DNA of 64,000 nt from Candidatus Tabaqchalia intestinavium (GCA_904420005.1 CAJFTT010000042.1:62001-126000), one strand, 5' to 3'; shown: positions 41,610 through 50,623, counted from the first letter of the stretch. Made by a program: numbers and translations. Notes: generated by a model from the letters alone, not told the origin.

Positions 41610-42911
41610 ATGAGCAATTACTATCAGCCCGAAATTGAATGTGCTTCCCGGGAACAAATCCGTGCATGGCAGGATGAGCGCCTCGTCAAGCAGGTTCGCC
41701 ACGTTTATGATCATGTCCCCTATTATCGTGCCCTGATGGACGACAAAGGCGTCACGCCGGACGATATTCAGTCCGTCGACGATCTGCACAAGCTTCCGTT
41801 TCTCACCAAAGATGATCTTCGCGACGCATATCCGTTCGGGCTGCTGGCAGTGCCGCTGCACGATGCAGTGCGCATCCAGTCCACCAGCGGAACGACCGGC
41901 CGGCGGGTCGTCGCGTTCTATACGCAGCACGATATTGATCTCTGGGACGACTGCTGCGCGCGCGCGATCGTGGCGGCCGGAGGAACGGCGGACGACGTGG
42001 TGCATGTTTGCTATGGATATGGTCTTTTCACCGGTGGTCCCGGCCTCAACGGCGGTTCGCATAAGGTCGGTTCTCTGACCTTGCCCATGTCTTCCGGCAA
42101 CACCGAGCGGCAGATCCAGTTCATGTGCGACCTTGGTTCCACGATTCTCTGCTGCACCCCCTCTTATGCCGCGTATCTGGCTGAAACCATCTGCGAGCGC
42201 GGGTTACAGGATCAGATCAAGCTCAAGGCCGGTATTTTCGGCGCGGAGGCCTGGAGTGAAGAAATGCGCAGGGATATCGAAAATAAACTGCATATCAAAG
42301 CATATGACATTTATGGCCTGACAGAGATCTCCGGCCCTGGCGTTTCCTTTGAGTGCAGCGAGCAGACTGGAATGCATATTAACGAGGATCATTTCATCGC
42401 AGAAATCATCAATCCTGTCACCGGCGAAGTGCTGCCGGATGGAGAAAAAGGCGAACTGGTATTCACTAGCATCACAAAGCAAGCCTTCCCGCTGCTGCGT
42501 TATCGTACGCGCGATATCTGCGTCCTCTCGCATGAAAAATGCTCCTGCGGCCGCACGCATGTCAAAATGAGCAAACCAATGGGCCGCAGCGACGACATGC
42601 TTATTGTCAAAGGCGTCAACGTCTTCCCCTCGCAGATCGAGACCGTCCTGCTCAACAAAAATTATCCGGCCAATTATCAGATCATCGTCAGCCGTGAAAA
42701 CAACAGCGACAAGCTGGAAGTTCAAGTGGAAATGACGCCGGAAATGTTCTCCGATGCCGTCAGCGAAATTTCCAAACGGGAAAAAGAGCTCGTGGAAGCG
42801 CTCAAAGCCATGCTCGGTATTTATGCCGTCGTTCATCTCGTCGCGCCGAAAACCATCACCCGCAGCGAAGGAAAAGCGGTACGCGTTATCGACAAACGGA
42901 ATCTTTATTGA
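41610..42911 (+). CDS. paaK: Phenylacetate-CoA ligase family protein
   Basis: This 433-residue adenylate-forming enzyme activates an aryl-acid such as phenylacetate to its CoA thioester. The ATP loop is QSTSGTTGRRV near residue 92, followed by YGYGLFTGGPGLNGG, DIYGLTEISGPGVSFEC, and the C-terminal RTRDIC...KMSKPMGRSDDMLIVKGVNVFPSQIE hinge. In amino-acid-fermenting anaerobes PaaK homologues pair with indolepyruvate ferredoxin oxidoreductase; iorAB is not in the window. An ACT-domain gene follows 61 nt downstream, a common pairing. Confidence 0.92.
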   Translation: MSNYYQPEIECASREQIRAWQDERLVKQVRHVYDHVPYYRALMDDKGVTPDDIQSVDDLHKLPFLTKDDLRDAYPFGLLAVPLHDAVRIQSTSGTTGRRVVAFYTQHDIDLWDDCCARAIVAAGGTADDVVHVCYGYGLFTGGPGLNGGSHKVGSLTLPMSSGNTERQIQFMCDLGSTILCCTPSYAAYLAETICERGLQDQIKLKAGIFGAEAWSEEMRRDIENKLHIKAYDIYGLTEISGPGVSFECSEQTGMHINEDHFIAEIINPVTGEVLPDGEKGELVFTSITKQAFPLLRYRTRDICVLSHEKCSCGRTHVKMSKPMGRSDDMLIVKGVNVFPSQIETVLLNKNYPANYQIIVSRENNSDKLEVQVEMTPEMFSDAVSEISKREKELVEALKAMLGIYAVVHLVAPKTITRSEGKAVRVIDKRNLY

Positions 42912-42972
42912 ACAAGGAAGCCACCCGTTTCCTATTAGGCCATTTTCAAAATCATGAAAGAGGTGTGAGAAA

Positions 42973-43404
42973 ATGATTGTCAAACAAATTTCCGTCTTTT
43001 TGGAGAACAAACCTGGCCGGCTTGCGGAGTTCACGCGTACCCTGCAGGAAAACAGCATCGACATGCGTGCCATGTCCATTGCCGACGCGCCCGACTTCGG
43101 CATTGCCCGTGTGATCGTGGACGACGCTTACAAGACCGCCTGTGTGCTCAAAGACGCCGGTTATGTCTGTTCCATCACACCAGTGCTGGCTGTGGCGATT
43201 CCCGATACGCCCGGCAGCCTTGTCAAAATTCTTGACCTGTTGGGAGAGAACAACATCAATCTGGAATATACGTATGCTTTTACCACCAGAAAAGTGGATA
43301 CCGCGTATATGATATTCCGTGTGCATGACACCGAGAAGGCTGCGGAGCTTCTCTCCTCTCATGGGATCCAGTTGATCTGTCAGGATGCGCTCAACCAGAT
43401 TTAA
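42973..43404 (+). CDS. Tandem ACT-domain amino-acid-binding protein
   Basis: This 143-residue protein consists of two ACT domains (IVKQISVFLENKPGRLAEFTRTL at the start; PDTPGSLVKILDLLGENNINLEYTYAF in the second). ACT modules bind amino acids and regulate enzymes or genes. Without a catalytic domain it is probably a sensor for an aromatic or branched amino acid acting on the PaaK pathway. It starts after AAAGAGGTG, 61 nt from paaK. A gene remnant in the same frame follows its stop. Confidence 0.9.
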   Translation: MIVKQISVFLENKPGRLAEFTRTLQENSIDMRAMSIADAPDFGIARVIVDDAYKTACVLKDAGYVCSITPVLAVAIPDTPGSLVKILDLLGENNINLEYTYAFTTRKVDTAYMIFRVHDTEKAAELLSSHGIQLICQDALNQI

Positions 43405-43596
43405 ACAGTCAGGCAGCATGGCGTGCGTGAGAAATATCCTTCCCTGATCAAAGACCTGACATCTGGGGAAGCGTCAGCGGGCTATCTCGTCTTCACGCTG
43501 CCGGCGGGATGTGAGGAATTCACGGTTGAGTTTCGCATGGATGTCTTTGCCACCAATACCCCAATCACATTCGAGATTCTGCCCGCCGCAGAATAA
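43405..43596 (+). pseudogene. 5'-truncated remnant, DUF4352/DUF5067-like C-terminus
   Basis: Directly after the ACT stop codon and in the same frame is an open stretch of about 63 codons ending EILPAAE-stop. It reads REKYPSLIKDL, then ASAGYLVFTLPAGCEEFTVEFR and FATNTPITFE. That pattern resembles the C-terminal half of secreted DUF4352/DUF5067 beta-sandwich domains. No ribosome binding site, signal peptide or first half is present. It is probably the end of a lost lipoprotein gene; the family call is tentative. Confidence 0.45.
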
Positions 43597-43645
43597 GCTC
43601 CAGCTCCGAGTTTTCTAAGTTATCGATTAAATCCACACAAATCAC

Positions 43646-43690
43646 AACCCCGCCTCTGTTGCACCAAAGCGCTGCAACAGAGGCGGGGTT
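43646..43690. terminator. Strong hairpin between the ACT and pyk genes
   Basis: AACCCCGCCTCTGTTGCA pairs perfectly with TGCAACAGAGGCGGGGTT (18 bp, 9-nt loop) between convergent genes. The T-runs are short, but the stem is very stable and can end both transcripts. Confidence 0.7.
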
Positions 43691-43751
43691 CATTTGTTAC
43701 TATTCCGAAAAATGTTTACCAGCAAAGAATCTTCTGAGGCCTTAAAACACA

Positions 43752-45164
43752 TTAAAGACGATGAACCTGGATCAGATCTGTCTGGTTGGTCCCGATCACC
43801 GAGCCGCTGACGATGACGATCAGATCCCCTTTCTTGACAAGTCCTGTTTCCAGCGCTTTCTCCATCGCGTGCTGCAACAAGTGGTCGGTAGTGAACTGCT
43901 CCTCCGCCGCAATAGGATATACGCCATAAACTAAATTCAGCTGCCGGCATGCGGTTTCGTTGACAGTGGCTGCGATGATGGGACATTGCGGGCGGTGCGC
44001 AGCGATCAACTGCGCGGATTTGCCGGATTTGCTCATGACGACAAGCGCCTTGGCATTGAGATCAAAGGCCGCACTGCAGCTCGCGTTTGCGACAGCATTG
44101 CAAACATCTGTACCGATTTTGAGATCATTCTGGTGATACAGTTTCTCATAATTGATCCCCGACTCTGCCGCTTCCGCGATCAACGCCATTGTATGCACAC
44201 ATTCCACGGGATAATCCCCCGCTGCCGATTCTCCCGACAGCATGATCGCCGTTGTCCCGTCGTAAACCGCATTGGCGACATCCGTCACTTCTGCGCGGGT
44301 CGGCCGAGGGCTATAGGTCATGGATTCCAGCATCTGCGTCGCTGTGACGACGATCTTTCCAGCCAAATAGCATTTATGAATCATTTCCTTCTGGATCGCC
44401 GGCAGACGCTGGAATTCCACCTCCACGCCCATATCTCCCCGCGCGACCATGATTCCGTCGCTCACGCTGATGATCTCATCCAGATGCAGCAATCCCTGCG
44501 TGTTCTCAATCTTGGAAATGATCTTGATGTCGTGCCCGCCATTTCCCAGCAGGAAACCGCGCAGCTCACGGATATCATCCGCGGTGCGCACGAACGAGGC
44601 AGCAACATAATCCACCTTCTGCGCGATGCCAAAGAGTAAATCTTGACGATCCGCCTCGCTCATATAAGGCATATCAACAGGAATATTGGGAATGTTGATG
44701 CTTTTGTGGTTGCTCATACGGCCGTTATTGCGGATTTCACACACGATGTCACAGCCGTCAATCCGCACAACTTCCATCGCGACCTTACCGTCGTCCACCA
44801 GAATCGTCGCTCCCACCGGCACGCTCTGCGCAAGATTGGGATAGGTCAGATACGCATAAGACTGCGTGCCCAGTCCTTCCCCAGCCTTGAGTGTGAAGGT
44901 TTGCCCCTTTTCAACCTCGATTGATCCATTTTCAAAGTCGCGAAGCCGAATTTCCGGTCCCTTTGTGTCCAGAAGAATCGCGATCGGTCTGCCGAGCTCC
45001 TCACGGATTTTCCGCACCTTTTCCATGCGTTCCAGATGATCTTCATGCTTTCCGTGCGAGAAATTGAACCGTGCGCAATCCATGCCGTTTTCCACCAGCG
45101 CTTTGAGCGTTTCATATTCGTCAACCGCCGGTCCCAGCGTACAGATAATTTTCGTCTTTCTCAT
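43752..45164 (-). CDS. pyk: Pyruvate kinase
   Basis: Pyruvate kinase makes pyruvate and ATP from phosphoenolpyruvate. The 470-residue protein has the N-terminal KTKIICTLGPAVDEYET, the FNFSHGKHEDH substrate loop, LDTKGPEIR, the active site IISKIENTQGLLHLDEII and GDMGVEV, and the C-terminal allosteric domain (VVMSKSGKSAQLIAAHRP). It lacks the extra PEP-utiliser domain found in Bacillus Pyk. ATG 45164 with GGAGTG upstream is used; the track's 12 extra residues are unlikely. Confidence 0.97.
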   Translation of the reverse strand: MRKTKIICTLGPAVDEYETLKALVENGMDCARFNFSHGKHEDHLERMEKVRKIREELGRPIAILLDTKGPEIRLRDFENGSIEVEKGQTFTLKAGEGLGTQSYAYLTYPNLAQSVPVGATILVDDGKVAMEVVRIDGCDIVCEIRNNGRMSNHKSINIPNIPVDMPYMSEADRQDLLFGIAQKVDYVAASFVRTADDIRELRGFLLGNGGHDIKIISKIENTQGLLHLDEIISVSDGIMVARGDMGVEVEFQRLPAIQKEMIHKCYLAGKIVVTATQMLESMTYSPRPTRAEVTDVANAVYDGTTAIMLSGESAAGDYPVECVHTMALIAEAAESGINYEKLYHQNDLKIGTDVCNAVANASCSAAFDLNAKALVVMSKSGKSAQLIAAHRPQCPIIAATVNETACRQLNLVYGVYPIAAEEQFTTDHLLQHAMEKALETGLVKKGDLIVIVSGSVIGTNQTDLIQVHRL

Positions 45165-45266
45165 ACATTCACTCCATTCCATATTCCTCAAAAGCCACAT
45201 CTTTCATTAACGCCAGTATGGAAAACCGCATAGCATCCACACGAAAAGCTATTTTCCTTTACATAT

Positions 45267-46667
45267 TCATTTGTCGTTTGCTTTCTTTTGCAAATACGCG
45301 TCGATTTCCTCCGCCGCCTTTTTTCCGGCCCCCATTGCAAGAATCACCGTCGCCGCGCCAGTCACAGCGTCGCCGCCGGCAAACACGCCTTCCCTAGTCG
45401 TCTGCGTGCTGTCCTCTTGCACGACCAAGCAGCCTCTCCGGTTGGCTTCCAACCCCTTGGTTGTATTGCGCAGGAGCGGATTGGGCGTGGTACCGATAGC
45501 GATGATCACCGCGTCGACATCCAGGACGAAATTGGAGCCCTCGATCTCTTGAGGACGGCGGCGTCCACTTTCATCCGGATCTCCCAGTTCCATGCGCACG
45601 CATTCCATCCCTTTGACTTTGCCCTCTTCGTCCCCCAAAATCTGCACAGGATTGGTCAACAGCTGAAAATCAATGCCTTCTTCTTTGGCATGATGGATTT
45701 CCTCTGCGCGGGCCGGCATTTCTTCTTCCGACCGGCGATAAACAATGTAGACTTTATCCGCGCCCAACCGCATCGCGCAGCGCGCAGCGTCCATCGCGAC
45801 GTTGCCGCCGCCGACCACCGCCACCTTTTGGCTGCGGATAATGGGCGTATCATAATCGTCACGATACGCCTTCATCAAATTGATTCGGGTCAAATATTCA
45901 TTGGCCGAATATACATTGATCAGGTTTTCACCGGGAATCTTCATGAAAGAAGGCAAGCCTGCGCCGGAGCCGATGAAAATCGCTTCGTAGCCGTCGGCAA
46001 ACAGATCGCCAATAGAAATACTGCGGCCGACCACCGTATTGGTGTCAATTTCCACACCGGCTTTGCGAAGCGTATCCACCTCTTCTTTCACGATCGCTTT
46101 CGGCAGGCGAAACTCAGGAATGCCATAAATCAGCACGCCGCCCGCTTCGTGGATCGCCTCAAAAACCGATACTTCATAGCCTTTCTTGCGCAGATCTCCC
46201 GCACAGGTGAGACCCGCAGGTCCGGCGCCGATCACAGCCACTTTGTGCCCGTTCGACGCGGGTTTCTCCACCTCAGACGAACCATGCGCACGGTACCAGT
46301 CCGCGACGAAACGCTCCAGCCGCCCGATACCGACCGGCTCCCCCTTGATCCCGCGCACACATTTGCTTTCGCATTGCGACTCCTGCGGACATACACGGCC
46401 GCAAACCGCAGGAAGGGAATTGGTTTCCTTGATCTTGTGATATGCGCCGGCAAAGTCCCCGGCCGCGACAAGCGCGATGAATTCCGGAATTTGCACATTG
46501 ACGGGACATCCCGCCACGCACGGACGATGCTTACAGTGCAGGCAGCGCGCCGCTTCCTCCAGCGCCATCTCTTCTGTGTAACCTTTGGCCACTTCTTCAA
46601 AATTCCGATTGCGCACGCAGGGATCCTGCACCGGCATCGGCGTTTTTTTCGGCGTCATGTTAGGCAT
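45267..46667 (-). CDS. nfnB: NfnB-like NADPH-dependent oxidoreductase (GltA/glutamate synthase small-subunit family)
   Basis: This 466-residue flavoprotein belongs to the GltD/NfnB family. The N-terminal Fe-S domain has CLHCKHRPCVAGCPV and CGRVCPQESQCESKC. It is followed by two Rossmann folds (VAVIGAGPAGLTCAGDL, VAVVGGGNVAMDAARCAMRLG) and AVTGAATVILAMGAGKKAAEEI. ATG 46667 overlaps the upstream gene by 8 nt and follows GGAGGG. Paired with an NfnA-like gene and with no glutamate synthase large subunit nearby, it is best read as the large subunit of the electron-bifurcating NADH-dependent ferredoxin:NADP oxidoreductase. Confidence 0.87.
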   Translation of the reverse strand: MPNMTPKKTPMPVQDPCVRNRNFEEVAKGYTEEMALEEAARCLHCKHRPCVAGCPVNVQIPEFIALVAAGDFAGAYHKIKETNSLPAVCGRVCPQESQCESKCVRGIKGEPVGIGRLERFVADWYRAHGSSEVEKPASNGHKVAVIGAGPAGLTCAGDLRKKGYEVSVFEAIHEAGGVLIYGIPEFRLPKAIVKEEVDTLRKAGVEIDTNTVVGRSISIGDLFADGYEAIFIGSGAGLPSFMKIPGENLINVYSANEYLTRINLMKAYRDDYDTPIIRSQKVAVVGGGNVAMDAARCAMRLGADKVYIVYRRSEEEMPARAEEIHHAKEEGIDFQLLTNPVQILGDEEGKVKGMECVRMELGDPDESGRRRPQEIEGSNFVLDVDAVIIAIGTTPNPLLRNTTKGLEANRRGCLVVQEDSTQTTREGVFAGGDAVTGAATVILAMGAGKKAAEEIDAYLQKKANDK

Positions 46668-47505
46668 TGCGCATTCCCTCCATCCTGCACTGGTGTTTTT
46701 TGACCGCTTCAGCTTCCTGCGCCTTATACATCCCCAGCCGATGGATCGCTTCGTCAAAATCCACGAGATGTCCATCAAAATCCGGACCGTCCACACAGGC
46801 AAATTTGGTCTCGCCGCCCACAGTCAACCGGCATCCGCCGCACATGCCCGTGCCGTCGATCATGATCGGGTTCATGCTAACTATCGTCTTGATACCGTAT
46901 TTTTTGGTCAGAAGCGAAACGAATTTCATCATCGGCAACGGCCCGATAGCGATGACCACATCAAACTGCTTGCCGGCAAGGATAAGCGATTCCAGCACGT
47001 TTGTCACGAAGCCTTTTTCTCCATAGCTGCCGTCGTCTGTACATAGATGCAACGTTGTGGAAGCAGCGCGCATCTCATCCTCCAGAATGATCAAGTCTTT
47101 CGTGCGGAACCCCGCGATCAGATCAACCTGCGCGCCAAGCGCATGCAGTTTCTTGGCCTGTGGATAGGCAATCGCGCAACCAAGGCCGCCGCCGATCACC
47201 GCCGCACGCTGGATCCCTTCTAACTCGGAAGCCTTCCCCAAAGGACCGACCACATCCAGGATGCTTTCCCCCTCTTCCAGCTCGCCCAAGCGCATGGTTG
47301 TCGCGCCGACTTCCTGGAAAATGATCGTAATGGTTCCCTTGGCACGATCGTAATCCGCCAGCGTCAGCGGGATCCGCTCTCCTCTCTCGTCGATCCGCAA
47401 AATTACAAACTGCCCGGGTTCCGCTTTCGCGGCAATCATCGGCGCCACAATTTCCATCAGCTTGACCTGCGGATTGAGCACACGTTTTTTCACGATCTTG
47501 TACAT
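46660..47505 (-). CDS. nfnA: NfnA-like ferredoxin-NADP reductase subunit
   Basis: This 281-residue FAD/NAD-binding protein resembles NfnA and sulfide dehydrogenase subunit B. It has an FAD-binding barrel (PGQFVILRIDERGERIPLTLADYD), a Rossmann fold (AAVIGGGLGCAIAYPQAK) and a C-terminal Cys cluster (DGTGMCGGCRLTVGGETKFAC) expected to hold [2Fe-2S]. ATG 47505 (MYKIVKKRV) is preceded by GGAGTTGG; the track start lies 29 codons upstream. With the overlapping large subunit it would balance NADH, NADPH and reduced ferredoxin. Confidence 0.87.
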   Translation of the reverse strand: MYKIVKKRVLNPQVKLMEIVAPMIAAKAEPGQFVILRIDERGERIPLTLADYDRAKGTITIIFQEVGATTMRLGELEEGESILDVVGPLGKASELEGIQRAAVIGGGLGCAIAYPQAKKLHALGAQVDLIAGFRTKDLIILEDEMRAASTTLHLCTDDGSYGEKGFVTNVLESLILAGKQFDVVIAIGPLPMMKFVSLLTKKYGIKTIVSMNPIMIDGTGMCGGCRLTVGGETKFACVDGPDFDGHLVDFDEAIHRLGMYKAQEAEAVKKHQCRMEGMRNA

Positions 47506-47645
47506 TGAAACCAACTCCAGTTTTGCATTCCACGACGGTCTTTCAACCTGACAAAGAAGGGACCGTCGCAGCGATATCGCATAGATTTTCAAGGGGTTTC
47601 CCCCATAGCCAAAAATACGGGCATTGTAACAGTGAAATCGTTTTT

Positions 47646-47673
47646 ATTATATACGATTTAGGGGTAAAGTCAA
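47646..47673 (-). promoter_or_regulatory. Predicted promoter of nfnAB
   Basis: On the minus strand, TTGACT (47673-47668) and TATAAT (47651-47646) are 16 bp apart. The leader of about 130 nt carries a CGACGGTC/GACCGTCG hairpin without a T-run. The rest of 47674-47813 shows no gene. Confidence 0.65.
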
Positions 47674-47813
47674 TGGACTGCAAATGAAAATTCCGCGATT
47701 GACCGCCAAACTTTTGCCGGCAAGGCTCGGATTTTTTCGTGAGAAATCACGGGGCTTATTTCCGGAAAACAGCTTCCTGCACATTGCCAGAGAAGCAAGC
47801 CGGTGTACCCTTT

Positions 47814-49352
47814 TTAAGCCGGCGTCCGCAAGGTCAACCCATCTTCGGAAAGGCAATATTCTTTTTCACAAACCTCCTGCACAAATTTACGGTCATGGGA
47901 CACGCTGATGATCGCACCGTTAAATGCATGCAGAATGGCGCGGATCATCGGATTGGACAATGGAGAAAAGTTCCGCGTCGGCTCGTCAAGTACCAGCACA
48001 TTACAGCCGGACAAAACCATCTGGACAAACAGCAGCTTCGCCTTTTGGCCACCGGACAATTCCGCTGTCGGCCGCTCCATCTCCTCCGGCGTATACTTGA
48101 CACTGCCCAAAATCGTGCGAACGCGCGTCACCTCCTCCGCGCGCCCCGACGGCGCCAAAAATTCCACCGGCGTTTTGGCAAGGCATAATTGCTCCTCGTA
48201 ATCCTGCGGCATATAGGCCGTTTTCAAATCGGAACGCTGTTGCAGCTGCTGCGCAATCTGACGCAGTAATGTTGTTTTCCCCACACCATTTTTTCCGGTG
48301 ATGCAGATTTTTTCCGGACCGATGACTTCCAGCCGTACCGGACCGCAAAGCCGCCGGCCGTATGCTTCCAAGCCATCCAGCGCTAAGGATAGCACCCGCT
48401 TGCCCGGCGGGAGGGGCGGCGTCTCTCCAAATTGCAGAAACATTGCCTCCTCGATATCCGGAAGCTGTACTTGCCGTTCCTGCTCCCGTTCGAACCGTCG
48501 CCCGAGCGCCTGAATGGATTTCATTTTCTTTTTGAGCAGCCGGCCTCCGCCGGGGTCCGCGCGACTGATCACATTCTGTTCATGCTCGACGCGCTGATAA
48601 ATCTGACGATAACGCTCCATGCGGCTCTCCTGCTCCGCCTGTTGCTTGCGCGCGAGCTGTGTCTGCCGCGCAAGTCCTGCTTCCCGCTGCCGGATATATT
48701 CCGCATAGGGCAGTCGCGCTACTGTGCAGCGCGACTGCGTTTTCCGGCGCACACGCTCGAGGTGCAGGACGACGTTGGCCGTCCTCTCCAGCAGCGTCTC
48801 ATCGTGGGAAATATACAGCACCGGTATCGTGCAGGCACACAAAAACGTTTCCAGCCAAGTCAGGGTCGCCCGATCGAGGTCGTTGCTCGGCTCGTCCAGC
48901 AGCAATATGGTGGGTTTGCCCATAAGCAGCCGCGCCAGCTGGATTTTTACCTTTTCGCCGCCGGAGAGCGTACCCATAGCCTGATCGGAGTAAAATAATG
49001 CTGTATCCACGCCGACCTGTCGTGCAATCTCGGCCAACTCCCGCTGAGACAGCGCCAGAAATTCTTCTTCCATACAGCAATATGCATAAACAGACAATTG
49101 CTTTTCCGCCTCTTCCATTTCCTGCGGGAGATAGCCGAATTTCTCCGCATCGCGCTGGACTTCGCCTTCGATAAGTGCGTATTCCTCCACCAGCGCCGGC
49201 GACGCGACCAGCTTGAGCAGCGTGGACTTCCCGTTGCCTTCTTCCCCGATGATCGCCGCGCGGTCACCCGGCTGCAAGGAAAATGTCACGTCCTCCAGCA
49301 GTACGCGTAAATCCTTTTTATGTGTTACTGTCAAATGCCGTATTTGCAGCAT
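47814..49352 (-). CDS. ABC-F family ATPase, possible ribosome-protection type
   Basis: This 512-residue soluble protein has two ABC domains and no membrane segments. Domain 1 has Walker A GEEGNGKST, signature LSGGEKVKIQLARLL and Walker B ILLLDEPSNDLD. A charged linker (about residues 215-290) follows. Domain 2 has GKNGVGKTT, LSGGQKAKLLF and VLVLDEPTRNFSPLSNP. The DEPTRNFSPLS form and the linker differ from the housekeeping EttA/Uup types and recall antibiotic-resistance ABC-F proteins that eject drugs from the ribosome. A strong promoter, short upstream ORF and terminator hairpins in the leader point to drug-induced attenuation. Drug range cannot be read. Confidence 0.85.
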   Translation of the reverse strand: MLQIRHLTVTHKKDLRVLLEDVTFSLQPGDRAAIIGEEGNGKSTLLKLVASPALVEEYALIEGEVQRDAEKFGYLPQEMEEAEKQLSVYAYCCMEEEFLALSQRELAEIARQVGVDTALFYSDQAMGTLSGGEKVKIQLARLLMGKPTILLLDEPSNDLDRATLTWLETFLCACTIPVLYISHDETLLERTANVVLHLERVRRKTQSRCTVARLPYAEYIRQREAGLARQTQLARKQQAEQESRMERYRQIYQRVEHEQNVISRADPGGGRLLKKKMKSIQALGRRFEREQERQVQLPDIEEAMFLQFGETPPLPPGKRVLSLALDGLEAYGRRLCGPVRLEVIGPEKICITGKNGVGKTTLLRQIAQQLQQRSDLKTAYMPQDYEEQLCLAKTPVEFLAPSGRAEEVTRVRTILGSVKYTPEEMERPTAELSGGQKAKLLFVQMVLSGCNVLVLDEPTRNFSPLSNPMIRAILHAFNGAIISVSHDRKFVQEVCEKEYCLSEDGLTLRTPA

Positions 49353-49375
49353 AGGGCCTCTCTCCTCTCAAATAA

Positions 49376-49406
49376 AAATCAGCATCCGGCAGCCGAATGC
49401 TGATTT
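49376..49406 (-). terminator. Terminator hairpin just before the ABC-F gene (attenuator)
   Basis: On the minus strand, AAATCAGCAT pairs with ATGCTGATTT, with CGG/CCG inside, followed by TTATTT. It lies 24 nt before the ABC-F start codon, where it would block transcription unless read through. Confidence 0.75.
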
Positions 49407-49429
49407 GCGCGCTAGAGCGCCCATATACA

Positions 49430-49495
49430 AAAACAAACGGGCGAAACGCAGCGCAATCCTCATCATCCGGCTGAGGCCTCGCCCGCCTTGTTTCC
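49430..49495 (-). terminator. Second terminator-like structure in the ABC-F leader
   Basis: On the minus strand, AACAAGGCGGGCGA pairs with TCGCCCGTTTGTT (one bulge), enclosing a CCTCA/TGAGG hairpin, and runs into TTTTTG. It lies between the short upstream ORF and the proximal terminator. Confidence 0.55.
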
Positions 49496-49528
49496 AAGAC
49501 GTGCAGATCCGTTCAGTCGAAATGAGAA

Positions 49529-49540
49529 TTATTTGCGCAT
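49529..49540 (-). CDS. Three-codon upstream ORF (MRK) in the ABC-F leader
   Basis: ATG CGC AAA TAA lies about 27 nt after the predicted start site, preceded by GAAGGA and GGGTG. Very short leader peptides that stall drug-bound ribosomes are known in front of ABC-F and erm genes. Its translation is inferred. Confidence 0.45.
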   Translation of the reverse strand: MRK

Positions 49541-49573
49541 GCTTTCACCCGTTCCTTCTTTATTGTTTTTGCT

Positions 49574-49602
49574 ATAGTAGCATACCATTTCGGCTTTGTC
49601 AA
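49574..49602 (-). promoter_or_regulatory. Predicted promoter of the ABC-F leader
   Basis: On the minus strand, TTGACA (49602-49597) and TACTAT (49579-49574) are 17 bp apart with TGC before the -10. It overlaps the end of the marR-like gene and gives a leader of about 215 nt before the ABC-F start. Confidence 0.75.
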
Positions 49603-50096
49603 GACCTCTGTCCTGCTTTGTCCTCTTCGGGCGCTACCTGCTGCGATGAATGGCGACGAATTCGCGGCATTTCCGGCATCAATTCGTCTGACACAATCCG
49701 CAGCATGGATTCCAGCTGCAGGATTTCTTCTTTTGTAAACCGTTTCTCCACCCGCTGCGTCACAATATGCAGATATTTCTGGCTGATGTTGTAATAATCA
49801 TAATATTTCTGCGTGACCTGTAAATGATATTCCCGTTTATCCGTCTCCGACTGGATCTTACGAATATATCCTTTGCGGATCAAATTATTGACTTTATACG
49901 CCGCGTTGGGCGCAGAAATATTGGTGAAAGAAGCAAATTCATTGATCGTGGGCGTTCCCAGCGCGTCGATGATCTCAACACAAAAGGTCTCGACCGTCGT
50001 CAAGCTGGCTTCCCGTTCCTGAAAACGCCGGAATATGCTTTGATTAAACTGAAGCCGAAATTTTGTATATACCTCGGAAATCACTTGATCCAGCAT
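49599..50096 (-). CDS. MarR-family regulator at the end of the fatty acid operon (FabT-like position)
   Basis: This 165-residue winged-helix protein fits the MarR family: an N-terminal dimer helix (MLDQVISEVYTKFRLQFNQ), the recognition region TINEFASFTNISAPNAAYKVNNLIRKGYIRKIQSETDKREYHLQVT, and a C-terminal helix. ATG 50096 is preferred to the track's upstream start. It is the last gene of the acpP-fabZ operon. In streptococci and some Firmicutes a MarR protein (FabT) in the fab cluster represses it with acyl-ACP as corepressor. The inverted repeat at the acpP start site is a candidate target. Confidence 0.82.
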   Translation of the reverse strand: MLDQVISEVYTKFRLQFNQSIFRRFQEREASLTTVETFCVEIIDALGTPTINEFASFTNISAPNAAYKVNNLIRKGYIRKIQSETDKREYHLQVTQKYYDYYNISQKYLHIVTQRVEKRFTKEEILQLESMLRIVSDELMPEMPRIRRHSSQQVAPEEDKAGQRS

Positions 50097-50185
50097 GTCG
50101 GCCTCCCTGCGCGTTTTTATGCCTTCGTGGCACGGCATGAGCGTCGCCGTGCTTTTTCTCGCTGTCGAGCTTCAGCAGGGTATCC

Positions 50186-50620
50186 TTACTCCCGGTCAGT
50201 CAGCACGAAGGTCAGCTCCGCAACCGCCGCGATTTTGCCGTCCACGCGGGCCACCGCCTTGCCGAACCCGACCGGGCCGCGCTGCTGCGTCATTTCGCAT
50301 TCGAGCTCCAGCGTGTCGCCGGGCGTCACCGGATGCTTAAAACGCGCGTTGCGAATGCCGCCGAATACCGCAAGTTTACCTTTATTCTCCTCCACCGTCA
50401 GAGCGGCTACCGCGCCGACCTGCGCCAGCGCTTCGATGATAAGCACGCCGGGCATCAGATGCTGGCCGGGAAAATGCCCGCAAAAATGCATTTCATTGGC
50501 AGAGACACATTTGATCCCTTTGGCACGTTTCCCCGGTTCGCATTCCGTGATCCGGTCCACCAGCAAAAACGGATACCGATGCGGAAGGATCTGCTCGATC
50601 TCGTTGGAATTGAGTTGCAT
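50186..50620 (-). CDS. fabZ: 3-hydroxyacyl-ACP dehydratase FabZ
   Basis: FabZ dehydrates 3-hydroxyacyl-ACP to the trans-2-enoyl form in each elongation cycle. The 144-residue hot-dog protein has the start [22 protein letters not shown], whose His-x8-Pro region holds the catalytic His, the [20 protein letters not shown] helix with the Glu, and the core ending TFVLTD. It follows fabF by 3 nt. A FabN-type isomerase is not distinguishable, so unsaturated fatty acid synthesis by this enzyme cannot be excluded. Confidence 0.95.
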   Translation of the reverse strand: MQLNSNEIEQILPHRYPFLLVDRITECEPGKRAKGIKCVSANEMHFCGHFPGQHLMPGVLIIEALAQVGAVAALTVEENKGKLAVFGGIRNARFKHPVTPGDTLELECEMTQQRGPVGFGKAVARVDGKIAAVAELTFVLTDRE

Positions 50621-50623
50621 ACT

